Assembly (NCBI GenBank): GCA_947629645.1
Contig: CANREV010000010.1
Coordinates: forward strand, 18,191-82,190
Direction of reading: 5' to 3'
Length of the DNA stretch: 64,000 nucleotides
Source of the DNA: an uncultured Acetatifactor sp.
GTDB taxonomy: Bacteria; Bacillota; Clostridia; Lachnospirales; Lachnospiraceae
Shown here piece by piece: positions 1 through 8,420 of the stretch (position 1 is the first letter of the stretch; each line of letters starts with the position of its first letter). The notes below the pieces were generated by a model. It had not been told where the DNA came from. It was given only the letters and a program-made list of their open reading frames with translations, and ran no database searches. The translations under genes were made by a program, and so were the position numbers.

Positions 1-327
1 GCGGCGGAAGCGTACAGGATCGGGCTGGTAAACGAAGTTTACTCCGCAGAGACAGATGAGGCCGGAAATGTGGTAAAGACGGCGCAGGAGGTGCTGATGG
101 CGGCGGCGGAGAAGATGGCGGCGGCCATTGCAAAGAATGCGCCCATTGCTGTCCGCAATTGTAAAAAAGCCATCAACGAAGGTTTAGATGCAGATATGGA
201 TGAAGCCATCGTGATCGAAGAGAAGCTCTTCGGCGACTGTTTCGAGACGGAGGATCAAAAGTACGGCATGGCTTTCTTCCTTGACAAGAACAAGGAGAAA
301 GTAAAAGAAGAATTTAAGAATCGTTAA
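1..327 (+). CDS. crt: Crotonase (enoyl-CoA hydratase), 3' end only
   Basis: This is the C-terminal 108 residues of a crotonase-family protein; the 5' part lies before the window. Crotonase hydrates crotonyl-CoA reversibly to 3-hydroxybutyryl-CoA in the butyrate pathway. The visible part begins with an AAEAYRIGLVNEV-type segment, the usual stretch after the crotonase core. It continues with the C-terminal helices (KNAPIAVRNCKKAINEG) that pack in the trimer/hexamer. The frame is open from base 1 to the TAA at 325-327. hbd starts 16 bases later behind a strong ribosome binding site, so the two are co-transcribed. The hydratase assignment rests on the tail sequence and on the operon, because the catalytic glutamates are outside the window. 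Confidence 0.9.
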   Translation, partial: AAEAYRIGLVNEVYSAETDEAGNVVKTAQEVLMAAAEKMAAAIAKNAPIAVRNCKKAINEGLDADMDEAIVIEEKLFGDCFETEDQKYGMAFFLDKNKEKVKEEFKNR

Positions 328-343
328 TGAAGGAGGAAAATCG

Positions 344-1183
344 ATGAAAGTAGGTATTATCGGCGCGGGCACCATGGGTGCCGGAATCGCGCAGGCATTT
401 GCAATGACGGAAGGGTATGATGTGTGCCTTTGCGATATTAAACAGGAGTTTGCTGACGGCGGAAAAGCCAAGATCTTAAAAAATCTGAATTTCCTGGTTG
501 GCAAGGAAAAAATCACCCAGGAGAAGGCGGACGCCGTTGCGGCAAAGATCGTTACCGGCCTGAAGGATATCTGTACGGATTGTGATCTGGTCATTGAAGT
601 ATGTCCTGAAAACATGGCTATCAAGAAACAGACCTTTGCGGAACTGCAGCAGATCGTAAAGAAGGATTGTATTTTTGCAACGAATACTTCCTCTCTCTCC
701 ATCACGGAGATGGGAAACGGTCTGGATCGTCCTCTGATCGGTATGCATTTCTTTAATCCTGCGGACAGGATGAAACTGGTGGAAGTGATCGCGGGCGCTA
801 ACACCCCCGCGGATCTGGTGGAAAAGATCAAGAGCATTGCGACCGAGATCGGCAAGACTCCTGTTGAGGTGAATGAGGCCGCCGGATTTGTGGTAAACAG
901 GATCCTGATTCCCATGATCAACGAAGCGATCAATGTTTACGCCGCAGGCGTTGCTTCCATAGCGGATATCGATGTAGCAATGCAGCTTGGCGCGAACCAT
1001 CCTATGGGACCGCTTGCGCTGGGCGATTATATCGGGCTTGACATTGTGCTGGCTATCATGGAAGTGATCTATGCGGAGACCGGAGATTCCAAGTATGCTC
1101 CCGCTCCTCTTTTAAGAAAGATGGTACGCGCAGGAAAGCTGGGCAAAAAGACCGGTGAAGGCTTCTATAACTATAACAAATAA
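344..1183 (+). CDS. hbd: 3-hydroxybutyryl-CoA dehydrogenase
   Basis: The protein has 279 residues, normal for clostridial Hbd. It interconverts acetoacetyl-CoA and (S)-3-hydroxybutyryl-CoA with NAD(P)H in the cytosol. The N-terminus carries the Rossmann motif GAGTMGAGIA (residues 7-16). The family motifs ATNTSSLSITE (about 111-121) and GMHFFNPADRMKLVE (about 133-147, with the catalytic His) follow. The C-terminal dimerisation domain begins near EAAGFVVNRIL, whose Asn is conserved. The ATG at 344 follows AAGGAGG at a good distance. It is the second visible gene of the crt-hbd-bcd-etfB-etfA operon. Confidence 0.96.
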   Translation: MKVGIIGAGTMGAGIAQAFAMTEGYDVCLCDIKQEFADGGKAKILKNLNFLVGKEKITQEKADAVAAKIVTGLKDICTDCDLVIEVCPENMAIKKQTFAELQQIVKKDCIFATNTSSLSITEMGNGLDRPLIGMHFFNPADRMKLVEVIAGANTPADLVEKIKSIATEIGKTPVEVNEAAGFVVNRILIPMINEAINVYAAGVASIADIDVAMQLGANHPMGPLALGDYIGLDIVLAIMEVIYAETGDSKYAPAPLLRKMVRAGKLGKKTGEGFYNYNK

Positions 1184-1204
1184 GCAAAGTAAATGATGTG
1201 AGCA

Positions 1205-1235
1205 GGGACAGACCCGAATCATGCGGGTTTGTCCC
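1205..1235 (+). other. Intercistronic hairpin between hbd and bcd
   Basis: An inverted repeat (GGGACAGACCCG ... CGGGTTTGTCCC, one mismatch) sits in the 82-base gap between hbd and bcd. No T-run follows, so it is not a convincing terminator. It could be an mRNA processing or stabilising hairpin that sets relative levels of the hydratase/dehydrogenase and the dehydrogenase/Etf genes. The role is inferred; only the dyad is seen. Confidence 0.5.
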
Positions 1236-1265
1236 GAATTGCAGGAAAGTGGAGGATGAAATATC

Positions 1266-2432
1266 ATGGATTTTACATTATCCAAAGAACATGAGATGGC
1301 GAGACAGCTGTTCAGGGATTTTGCCGAGAACGAAGTAAAACCGCTCGCTCAGGAAGTTGACGAGGAGGAGCGTTTTCCCAGAGAAACCGTGGAGAAAATG
1401 GCAAAGTACGGTTTTATGGGTATCCCCGTTCCCAGAGAGTATGGCGGACAGGGCTGTGATATCCTGACCTATGTTATGTGTGTGGAGGAGCTTTCCAAGG
1501 TGTGCGGCACCACAGGCGTTATCGTTTCCGCCCACACCTCCCTGTGCATTGACCCCATCCTGACTTACGGTACGGAAGAACAGAAGCAGAAGTATCTCCC
1601 CGACCTGGCAAGCGGCAGAAAGGTCGGCGCTTTCGGCCTGACTGAGCCCGGCGCCGGAACCGATGCGCAGGGACAGCAGACGAAAGCCGTTCTGGACGGG
1701 GACGAGTGGATCTTAAACGGTTCCAAGTGCTTTATTACCAACGGGAAAGAGGCTGACGTTTACATTGTGATTGCCGTTACCGGCACCATTGAAAAGAACG
1801 GCAGAAAAATGAAGGAAATCTCTTCCTTTATCGTGGAGAAGGGCACCCCCGGGTTTACCTTCGGTACCAAGGAGAAAAAGATGGGTATCCGCGGTTCTTC
1901 CACTTACGAGCTGATCTTTACAGACTGCCGCATCCCTAAGGAGAATATTCTGGGTAAACAGGGGCAGGGCTTTAAGATCGCTATGCACACCCTGGACGGC
2001 GGTCGTATCGGTATCGCAGCCCAGGCTTTGGGTATTGCCGAGGGCGCTCTGGAGAGAACCATCGCTTACACCAAGGAAAGAAAGCAGTTCGGAAAATCTA
2101 TCAGCGGATTCCAGAATACACAATTCCAGCTGGCGGATATGGCTACCAAGGTGGAGGCAGCGAAGATGATGGTTTACAAGGCTGCTCTGAAAAAGGACGA
2201 ATACAGGTCCAATCCCAAGATTTCTTATTCCGTGGAGGCCGCTATGGCGAAACTGTACGCGGCTGAGGTAGCTATGGAAGTCACCACTAAGGCTGTCCAG
2301 CTGCACGGCGGTTACGGCTATATCAGAGAGTATGATGTGGAGCGCATGATGCGCGATGCGAAGATCACGGAGATCTACGAGGGAACCAGCGAGGTGCAGA
2401 GAATGGTGATCTCGGGCGCGCTTTTAAAGTAG
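1266..2432 (+). CDS. bcd: Short-chain (butyryl-CoA) acyl-CoA dehydrogenase
   Basis: The product has 388 residues and aligns end to end with the acyl-CoA dehydrogenase family. In this operon it should reduce crotonyl-CoA to butyryl-CoA, coupled through the EtfAB complex to NADH oxidation and ferredoxin reduction (flavin-based electron bifurcation). Visible signatures are the FAD/substrate motif GAFGLTEPGAGTDA (about 124-137), the middle-domain GSKCFITNG, and the C-terminal signature QLHGGYGYIREYDVERMMRDAKITEIYEGTSE. The last contains the catalytic-base Glu (YEGTSE). GGAGG lies about 10 bases before the ATG. It is followed directly by etfB and etfA, the standard bifurcating Bcd-Etf set. Confidence 0.96.
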   Translation: MDFTLSKEHEMARQLFRDFAENEVKPLAQEVDEEERFPRETVEKMAKYGFMGIPVPREYGGQGCDILTYVMCVEELSKVCGTTGVIVSAHTSLCIDPILTYGTEEQKQKYLPDLASGRKVGAFGLTEPGAGTDAQGQQTKAVLDGDEWILNGSKCFITNGKEADVYIVIAVTGTIEKNGRKMKEISSFIVEKGTPGFTFGTKEKKMGIRGSSTYELIFTDCRIPKENILGKQGQGFKIAMHTLDGGRIGIAAQALGIAEGALERTIAYTKERKQFGKSISGFQNTQFQLADMATKVEAAKMMVYKAALKKDEYRSNPKISYSVEAAMAKLYAAEVAMEVTTKAVQLHGGYGYIREYDVERMMRDAKITEIYEGTSEVQRMVISGALLK

Positions 2433-2499
2433 GGAAGCCGTCAGAAAAACTGTTTTGGAAAACGCATATGGAAAATAATAAATAGAAGGAGAAAAGACA

Positions 2500-3285
2500 A
2501 TGAAGATCGTTGTTTGTATCAAACAGGTGCCCGATACAAAGGGCGGCGTTAAATTTAATCCGGACGGAACGCTTGACAGAGGCGCGATGCTTGCGATCAT
2601 GAACCCTGATGACAAAGCTGGTCTGGAAGCTGCATTGAGATTGAAAGATCAGTTTGGAGCGGAGGTCACCGTGTTGACCATGGGTCTTCCCAAAGCTGCC
2701 GATGTGCTGCGCGAAGCCATTGCCATGGGCGCCGACAAGGGTATCCTTGTGACGGACAGAGTGCTGGGCGGCGCGGATACCTGGGCTACTTCCACCACCA
2801 TCGCCGGTGCGTTGAGAAATCTCGACTATGATCTGATCATCACCGGCCGTCAGGCTATCGATGGCGATACCGCACAGGTAGGCCCCCAGATCGCGGAGCA
2901 TCTGGGTATTCCCGTGATCTCCTACGCGCAGAATATTAAGATCGAGGGAGATAAAGTCATTGTGCAGAGACAGTATGACGACAGATATCATGTGCTGGAA
3001 GCAAAAATGCCTTGTCTGATCACCGCGCTTTCCGAGCTCAATGAGCCCCGCTATATGACGCCGGGAGGAATCTTTGACGCGTGTGCGGCAGAGATCACCA
3101 CATGGGGAAGAGCCGATCTGAAGGATGTGGACGACAGTAATCTGGGCCTGAGCGGTTCTCCTACCAAGATCGCGAAAGCTTCCGACAAGGTCCGCAAGGG
3201 CGCGGGCGAGAAGGTGGTTCCTGATTCCGCAGAGGACGCGGTTGCCTACATTGTCGGTAAATTCAAAGAGAAGCACATCATATAG
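2500..3285 (+). CDS. etfB: Electron transfer flavoprotein beta subunit
   Basis: The product has 261 residues, typical for EtfB. It pairs with EtfA and carries FAD that passes electrons between NADH, ferredoxin and Bcd. The start MKIVVCIKQVPDT is diagnostic. The family signature around ALRNLDYDLIITGRQAIDGDTAQVG (about 107-131) with VGPQIAEHLGIP is clear. The C-terminal recognition-loop region (SPTKIAKASDKVRKG) is present. The ribosome binding site GAAGGAG precedes the ATG. It lies 67 bases after bcd and 53 before etfA. Confidence 0.96.
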   Translation: MKIVVCIKQVPDTKGGVKFNPDGTLDRGAMLAIMNPDDKAGLEAALRLKDQFGAEVTVLTMGLPKAADVLREAIAMGADKGILVTDRVLGGADTWATSTTIAGALRNLDYDLIITGRQAIDGDTAQVGPQIAEHLGIPVISYAQNIKIEGDKVIVQRQYDDRYHVLEAKMPCLITALSELNEPRYMTPGGIFDACAAEITTWGRADLKDVDDSNLGLSGSPTKIAKASDKVRKGAGEKVVPDSAEDAVAYIVGKFKEKHII

Positions 3286-3338
3286 CGGAGAAAGTTTCGT
3301 TGTATACAGCAAATGGTAAAATAATTGGAGGTTTGACC

Positions 3339-4403
3339 ATGAATAAGGATAGAGAGATGAATCTCGAAGAATATAAAGGCGTATTTGTATTTGCCCAGCA
3401 GGTAGACAATGAGATCAGCGGAATTGCTTATGAATTGTTGGGTAAGGGTAAAGAACTGGCCGCAAAGCTGGAGACGGAAGTTACGGCGGTCCTGATCGGA
3501 TATCAGGTGAAGGGGCTGGCCGACAAACTGGCGGAGTACGGCGCGGACAGAGTCATTGTTGTGGATGATCCGGAACTGGAAGTTTACAGAACGGAGCCTT
3601 ACGCTCATGCGCTGGCTTCCGTGATCAACAAGTATAAGCCTGACATTATGCTGGTGGGCGCGACCGCGATCGGCAGAGACTTAGGCCCTACCGTTTCCGC
3701 AAGGGTTGCAACCGGTCTGACGGCAGACTGTACGGTGCTGGAGATCGGTGATTTCCCTCTGGAGGCAAGACCGGGCGTGGAGCAGAAGCATAATCAGCTG
3801 CTGATGACCCGTCCCGCGTTCGGCGGCAATACCATCGCGACCATTGCGTGTCCCGACAACCGGCCCCAGATGGCAACGGTACGTCCCGGCGTTATGCAGA
3901 AGATCCAGCCCATTGCAGGCGCGAAGGCAGTAGTGGAGGAGTACAATCCCGGATTTACTCCCAATGATAAATATGTGACCATCAAAGAGGTGGTAAAGGC
4001 TGTCAGCGATACCGTGGATATCATGGACGCGAAGGTTCTGGTTTCCGGCGGACGCGGCCTGGGAAGCGCGGAAAACTTCAAAATTCTGGAGGATCTGGCG
4101 GAGGTTATGGGCGGTACCGTGTCCTGTTCCCGCGCCGTTGTGGATTCCGGCTGGAAGCCCAAGGATCTTCAGGTGGGACAGACCGGCAAGACGGTTCGTC
4201 CACAGATCTATTTTGCGATCGGTATCTCCGGCGCTATTCAGCACGTTGCCGGTATGGAAGAGTCGGATCTGATCGTTGCCATCAACAAGGATGAAAGCGC
4301 TCCCATCTTTGACGTTGCGGACTACGGCATCGTGGGTGATCTGAATAAGATCGTTCCCGCCCTGACTGCAGCGCTGAAAGCGGAGAAAGCCGCGAAGAAC
4401 TAA
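3339..4403 (+). CDS. etfA: Electron transfer flavoprotein alpha subunit
   Basis: The product has 354 residues from the ATG at 3339, chosen because TTGGAGGT lies just upstream; an in-frame TTG at 3300 has no such site. EtfA provides the C-terminal FAD-binding domain of the EtfAB dimer. The FAD site is visible as VLVSGGRGLG (about 238-247), SRAVVDSGW (about 267-275), QVGQTGKTVRPQIYFAIGISGAIQH (about 283-307) and NKDESAPIFDVADYGIVGD (about 317-335). The N-terminus carries an EtfA/B alpha-beta domain. It is the last gene of the butyryl-CoA operon and is followed at once by a hairpin-T-run terminator. Confidence 0.96.
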   Translation: MNKDREMNLEEYKGVFVFAQQVDNEISGIAYELLGKGKELAAKLETEVTAVLIGYQVKGLADKLAEYGADRVIVVDDPELEVYRTEPYAHALASVINKYKPDIMLVGATAIGRDLGPTVSARVATGLTADCTVLEIGDFPLEARPGVEQKHNQLLMTRPAFGGNTIATIACPDNRPQMATVRPGVMQKIQPIAGAKAVVEEYNPGFTPNDKYVTIKEVVKAVSDTVDIMDAKVLVSGGRGLGSAENFKILEDLAEVMGGTVSCSRAVVDSGWKPKDLQVGQTGKTVRPQIYFAIGISGAIQHVAGMEESDLIVAINKDESAPIFDVADYGIVGDLNKIVPALTAALKAEKAAKN

Positions 4404-4404
4404 A

Positions 4405-4432
4405 GGAAAAGACAGGCCTGTGTTTTCCTTTT
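4405..4432 (+). terminator. Terminator of the butyrate operon
   Basis: A near-perfect dyad (GGAAAAGACAGG / CCTGTGTTTTCC, one mismatch) starts one base after the etfA stop and runs into TTTTG. It is a good intrinsic terminator closing the crt-hbd-bcd-etfBA transcript. Confidence 0.8.
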
Positions 4433-4521
4433 GCGCGCCGAAATGACAGGAGGTTTTTGGAAAGCGGTACTAAGACAGACTATTCTGAGAATAAGATGTA
4501 AAAAACAGAATAAAGTGAGAT

Positions 4522-5001
4522 ATGGTTATGGGAAGCGGAAATGTGAACTGGAGGACTTTGGCGATCAGCCTGGCCATCAGCCTTGGCACCGGCATTGTGA
4601 GTTCCTTTTTGTCAGGAGCGGGCATGGAACAATACAAAGCGCTGTATCAGCCGCCTCTTGCGCCGCCGGGATGGGTGTTTCCTGTGGTGTGGACGATCCT
4701 CTATATTTTGATGGGGGTGGCCGCGTGGCTTGTCTATGAGACCGGAAAAAAAGAGAGCAGGCAGGCTTTGGCGCTGTATGGGATCCAACTGGTGTTAAAC
4801 GGGGGATGGTCCATTCTCTTTTTCGGGCTGCAGGCCTATTTTCTGGCGTTTGCATGGTTGTTGCTCTTGTGGCTTTTTATTTACCTGACCATAAAACAAT
4901 TCCTGCAAGTCAACCGTCTTGCAGGAATTTTGATGTTACCGTATTTGATCTGGGTCACTTTTGCCGGATATCTTAATCTGGCTATTGCGCTGAATACATA
5001 A
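4522..5001 (+). CDS. TspO/MBR-family membrane protein
   Basis: The product has 159 residues and five predicted membrane segments, the TspO/MBR (tryptophan-rich sensory protein) fold. Recognisable motifs are the YQPPLAPPGWVFPVVWTILYILMG stretch around TM2 (Pro-Pro and Trp pattern) and WSILFF in TM3, with the conserved Trp/Asn region NGGWS. Bacterial TspO binds porphyrins and is linked to tetrapyrrole handling and stress; the ligand here is unknown. Start choice is uncertain: ATG 4522 or ATG 4528, neither with a strong ribosome binding site. It lies alone between the butyrate operon terminator and the convergent pfp gene. Confidence 0.85.
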   Translation: MVMGSGNVNWRTLAISLAISLGTGIVSSFLSGAGMEQYKALYQPPLAPPGWVFPVVWTILYILMGVAAWLVYETGKKESRQALALYGIQLVLNGGWSILFFGLQAYFLAFAWLLLLWLFIYLTIKQFLQVNRLAGILMLPYLIWVTFAGYLNLAIALNT

Positions 5002-5005
5002 CAGC

Positions 5006-6241
5006 TTACTTTTTGTCCAGATCAAGGCGCAGATGTCTGGGAAGACCGTCCACCATGACAGGCGACAATTCCGCCTGGATCAGCGGACGGATGTAATGGA
5101 TCAGTTCATCGCTGACAAATGTGTTGTCGTTGATGATCCACTCCAAAGGCACTTTCTTTTCCACATTTGCAATTTTATGCACATCCTGGGTACTGGTGGT
5201 GCAGATATAGGGGTCATCGGATACACGGTCCAAAACGACCACTTTTCCGGTATCTCCGTCAAAAGCCGCTTTGACGGCAGCACCACCTACCTGAAATGCT
5301 TCCGTGATATCCACGCGGGAAGTCATATGGGAAGCGCACCTCTGCAGAGTGCTCAACTCGATGGCACGGGATTTCACGCCCAGCTCATTGCCGATCTTGT
5401 CGGCCAGAAACTTTGCAGAACCCTGAAGCTGCTTATGGCCAAACGCATCTACAAACTCTACATGCTCCGTCAATTCAAATACATATCTGCCGTCCGCCAG
5501 CTTGATGCCTTCGGAGACGGCGATCACGATAGATTTTCCATTTTTGCAAAGATCTTTTACCTTGGTCATGAACTTGTCAATGTCGAAAGGCACTTCGGGC
5601 AGATAAATCAGATCCACGCCCTCGCAGTCCTCCCCCTTGGACAGCGCTGTAGCGGCGGTGAGCCAGCCCGCGTTCCTTCCCATGATCTCAAGAATCGTGA
5701 TGGTGGGATAGTCATACACCAGCCCATCGCGGATAATCTCTTTGGTAGCGGCGGCGATATATTTGGCAGCGCTTCCGTAACCGGGAGTGTGGTCGGTGCA
5801 GGCAAGGTCATTGTCGATGGTTTTGGGAACGCCCATAAATTTAATGTCACTGCTGATCAGGATAGCGTAGTCGGACAGCTTTTTGATCGTATCCATGGAA
5901 TCGTTGCCGCCGATGTAGAAGAAAGCTTCGATCTCCAGTTCTTTCAGTATCTCAAATATCTTATCGTACACTTCCTTTCCGTCCTTGATCTCCGGCAGTT
6001 TGTAACGGCAGGAGCCCAGGAAGGAAGAAGGAGTTCTCTTAAGGAGATCGATATCCAGATCTGACTTGATGTGTTCTGACAGATCCACATACTGTCTGTC
6101 CAGAAGTCCCTTGATACCGTGAATCATGCCATAAACCTTTTTCGCCCCGCGGTCCTTCGCAGTCTTAAACACCCCCACAAGACTGGAATTGATGACCGAG
6201 GTGGGCCCGCCTGATTGTCCAACAATAACATTTCCGTGCAT
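5006..6241 (-). CDS. pfp: 6-phosphofructokinase, PPi-dependent type
   Basis: The product has 411 residues and phosphorylates fructose 6-phosphate to the 1,6-bisphosphate. The phosphate-donor loop reads GQSGGPTSVINSS (residues 8-20). GGNDSMDT (about 111-118) has Asp where ATP-dependent enzymes have the second Gly of GGDGS, and PKTIDND (about 139-145) has Lys at the other discriminating position. Both are the known hallmarks of pyrophosphate-dependent PFKs. The sugar-binding motif MGRNAGW lies at about 187-193. GAGGAGG precedes the ATG at a good distance. It is monocistronic and converges with tspO only 4 bases apart. Confidence 0.92.
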   Translation of the reverse strand: MHGNVIVGQSGGPTSVINSSLVGVFKTAKDRGAKKVYGMIHGIKGLLDRQYVDLSEHIKSDLDIDLLKRTPSSFLGSCRYKLPEIKDGKEVYDKIFEILKELEIEAFFYIGGNDSMDTIKKLSDYAILISSDIKFMGVPKTIDNDLACTDHTPGYGSAAKYIAAATKEIIRDGLVYDYPTITILEIMGRNAGWLTAATALSKGEDCEGVDLIYLPEVPFDIDKFMTKVKDLCKNGKSIVIAVSEGIKLADGRYVFELTEHVEFVDAFGHKQLQGSAKFLADKIGNELGVKSRAIELSTLQRCASHMTSRVDITEAFQVGGAAVKAAFDGDTGKVVVLDRVSDDPYICTTSTQDVHKIANVEKKVPLEWIINDNTFVSDELIHYIRPLIQAELSPVMVDGLPRHLRLDLDKK

Positions 6242-6391
6242 AGAATAACCTCCTCAATATTTAATTTAGTACTTTTATCATATCACACAGGGGTGATTTT
6301 CTCAATCATGAAAAGCTATGTTTTTCTGCGCAGTCATTTACGGAAAGGCAGTAACAGGGCAATGGCTTCCTTCACGCGTTTTGCGCGCATC

Positions 6392-6547
6392 GGCGTAACG
6401 GTTCGGCGAAGGCAAAAGGCGTAACAATTCAGCGAAGACAAAAGGCGTAAGGGTTCAGCAAAGACAAAAGGCGTAATGGTTCGGCGAAGGTAAAAGGCGT
6501 AATGGTTCAACGAAGGTAAAAGGCGTAATGGTTCAGCGAAGGCAAAA
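6392..6547. repeat. 26-bp tandem repeat, six copies
   Basis: Six head-to-tail units of exactly 26 bp begin with GGCGTAA and contain GGTTCRGCGAAGG-like cores; they differ by a few substitutions. They fill much of the 408-bp gap between pfp and the YbaK gene (6242-6649), which otherwise holds the pfp upstream region and the start region of the next gene. No convincing open frame spans the array, and the units lack spacers, so it is not a CRISPR. It looks like a minisatellite likely to vary in copy number. Confidence 0.92.
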
Positions 6548-6649
6548 AGGCAGAGCGAGAGAACGGAAAAACATGGTCTTAGGGTGATTTTTGTGATAAA
6601 ATGTAAAAGAATATTTTTCCTGACAGTTTAAAAATGAGGTGACGCGGAT

Positions 6650-7138
6650 ATGGCAAAGCAGAAAGATGTAAAAACCAATGCCATGAGGATCCTTGAGTCC
6701 ATGAAGATCCCCTTTGAGCATTATACCTATGAGTGCGATGAATTTATAGACGGCCTGCAGATAGCGGACAAACTTTCACTGCCTTACGAAAAAGTGTATA
6801 AAACGCTGGTGACGGTGGGGAGCAGCAAAAATTATTATGTGTTTGTGATTCCGATTGCTAAAGAGCTTGATCTGAAAGCGGCGGCAAGGAGCGTGGGGGA
6901 GAAAAGCGTTGAGATGATACCTGTCAAAGAGATCAACAACGTGACGGGGTATATCAGAGGCGGCTGTACCGCGGTCGGTATGAAGAAGCAGTATGTTACA
7001 AGGATAGACAATTCTGCTCTGGCACAGGAAAAAATTTTTGTCAGCGGAGGCAGGATCGGTTCCCAGCTGGAGCTTTTGCCCACAGATCTGGCGCGGGCGT
7101 CCAAGGCGGAATTTGCCGATCTTGTGAGACATGAATGA
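6650..7138 (+). CDS. ybaK: YbaK/EbsC-type aminoacyl-tRNA deacylase
   Basis: The product has 162 residues, normal for YbaK/EbsC proteins. These hydrolyse Cys-tRNA(Pro), a misacylation product of ProRS, in trans. Visible are the N-terminal AMRILESMKIPFEHYTYEC segment and LGLPYEKVYKTLV-like helix (here LSLPYEKVYKTLV). The catalytic-lysine area reads VIPIAKELDLKAAARSVGEKSVEMIP, followed by the GYIRGGCTAVGMKKQY loop. A GAGGTGACG stretch precedes the ATG. It is followed by mtnA after 36 bases, so the two may be co-transcribed. Substrate specificity within the family is inferred from the overall sequence. Confidence 0.88.
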   Translation: MAKQKDVKTNAMRILESMKIPFEHYTYECDEFIDGLQIADKLSLPYEKVYKTLVTVGSSKNYYVFVIPIAKELDLKAAARSVGEKSVEMIPVKEINNVTGYIRGGCTAVGMKKQYVTRIDNSALAQEKIFVSGGRIGSQLELLPTDLARASKAEFADLVRHE

Positions 7139-7174
7139 CAGGAGGGTAAAATTAAAGGATTGGAAGAGAAAAGT

Positions 7175-8290
7175 ATGCAGAAAAACATTATGGAATACGA
7201 TACCGTGGCGTTGGACGAGGCCGATAATGCGGTCGTTATTATCGACCAGACGAAGCTTCCCAACAAGATAGAATTGGTCGCTTTGAAGACGGCGCAGGAA
7301 ATATGGGACGCCGTTTATCTGCTGAAAGTGCGCGGGGCGCCGGCGATTGGCGTGGCGGCAGCCATGGGACTCTATATTTTGTGCAGGCAGATCGATACGG
7401 AAGATTTCGGCGACTTTTATCGGCGATTATGTGAATATAAAGAGTATCTGGATTCTTCCAGACCCACGGCGGTCAACCTTTCCTGGGCTTTAAAGCGGAT
7501 GGCGAAGGCAGCTTTAAAGGCGGGAAAAGAAGAGAGAAAATCAATCGCCCAGGTGAAGGAAATCCTGCATCAGGAGGCTTTAAAGATTCGTGATGAAGAC
7601 GTTGAAGTCTGCCGCAAAATAGGGGAGAACGGACTAAGCCTGGTAAAGCCGGGGGACGGTATCCTGACTCATTGTAATGCAGGAAAGCTTGCAGCGATAC
7701 AATACGGAACCGCCACCGCGCCTATCTATCTGGGGCAGGAAAGAGGGTACCATTTTCATGTTTTCGCGGATGAGACCAGACCGCTGCTTCAGGGAGCCAG
7801 ACTGACTGCTTTTGAACTGAACGCTTCAGGTGTAGATGTGACGCTGATCTGCGATAATATGTCCGCCAGCGTGATGGCCAAGGGATTGGTGCAGGCGGTG
7901 TTCGTAGGCTGTGACCGTGTGGCGGCAAACGGGGATACGGCGAACAAAATAGGCACCTCCGTGGTGGCCGCGGTGGCAAAGTATTACGGCGTGCCGATGT
8001 ATGTCTGTGCCCCCACCTCCACCATCGATATGGAGACCCTTACGGGCGGGCAGATAAAGATTGAGGAACGTCCTGCCCGTGAAGTGACGAAGATGTGGTA
8101 CAGGGAACCCATGGCTCCGGCAGGCATCAGGGTATATAATCCGGCTTTTGATGTGACAGATCATGAATTGATCTCCGGCATCGTGACGGAATACGGCATC
8201 GCAGCGGCGCCCTATACGGAGAGCCTGAGAGAGATTATGTTAAAGAAGGCCGGAAATGCAAAAGCGGAACGGACTTCTGAAAACCAATGA
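7175..8290 (+). CDS. mtnA: S-methyl-5-thioribose-1-phosphate isomerase
   Basis: The product has 371 residues from the ATG at 7175; a TTG at 7160 would add five residues. MtnA isomerises 5-methylthioribose 1-phosphate to the ribulose form in methionine salvage (or a MTA-isoprenoid/DHAP-type shunt). It belongs to the eIF2B-alpha-like family. Motifs are KVRGAPAIGVAAA (catalytic loop), LTHCNAGKLA with the active-site Cys, GYHFHVFADETRPLLQG, and CDRVAANGDTANKIGTS with the catalytic Asp. No other salvage gene is in the window. The last codons (ERTSENQ) are encoded by the first unit of a 40-bp tandem repeat. Confidence 0.94.
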   Translation: MQKNIMEYDTVALDEADNAVVIIDQTKLPNKIELVALKTAQEIWDAVYLLKVRGAPAIGVAAAMGLYILCRQIDTEDFGDFYRRLCEYKEYLDSSRPTAVNLSWALKRMAKAALKAGKEERKSIAQVKEILHQEALKIRDEDVEVCRKIGENGLSLVKPGDGILTHCNAGKLAAIQYGTATAPIYLGQERGYHFHVFADETRPLLQGARLTAFELNASGVDVTLICDNMSASVMAKGLVQAVFVGCDRVAANGDTANKIGTSVVAAVAKYYGVPMYVCAPTSTIDMETLTGGQIKIEERPAREVTKMWYREPMAPAGIRVYNPAFDVTDHELISGIVTEYGIAAAPYTESLREIMLKKAGNAKAERTSENQ

Positions 8291-8385
8291 GATATGGTCT
8301 GGAAAGGAACGGACCTCTGAAAAGCAATGAGAGATGGTCTGGAAAGGAGCGGACCTCTGAAAACCAATGAGGTATGGTTTGGCAG
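8266..8385. repeat. 40-bp tandem repeat overlapping the mtnA stop codon
   Basis: Three units of 40 bp (8266-8305, 8306-8345, 8346-8385) share GGACYTCTGAAAA and CAATGAG. Unit 1 encodes the last residues and stop of mtnA, and units 2-3 lie in the spacer before the GH43-like gene. The array probably arose by duplication of the mtnA 3' end. Confidence 0.9.
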
Positions 8386-8420
8386 CGGCGGGAGATGAGG
8401 CATAGGAAAGGCGGCAGGAT

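Noticed and set aside
2365..3312. Long minus-strand frame opposite etfB
   Set aside because: It is a shadow of etfB; the plus strand has a full-length conserved protein.
6392..6547. CRISPR-like array
   Set aside because: The 26-bp units are contiguous with no unique spacers and no cas genes are in the window; it is a plain tandem repeat.
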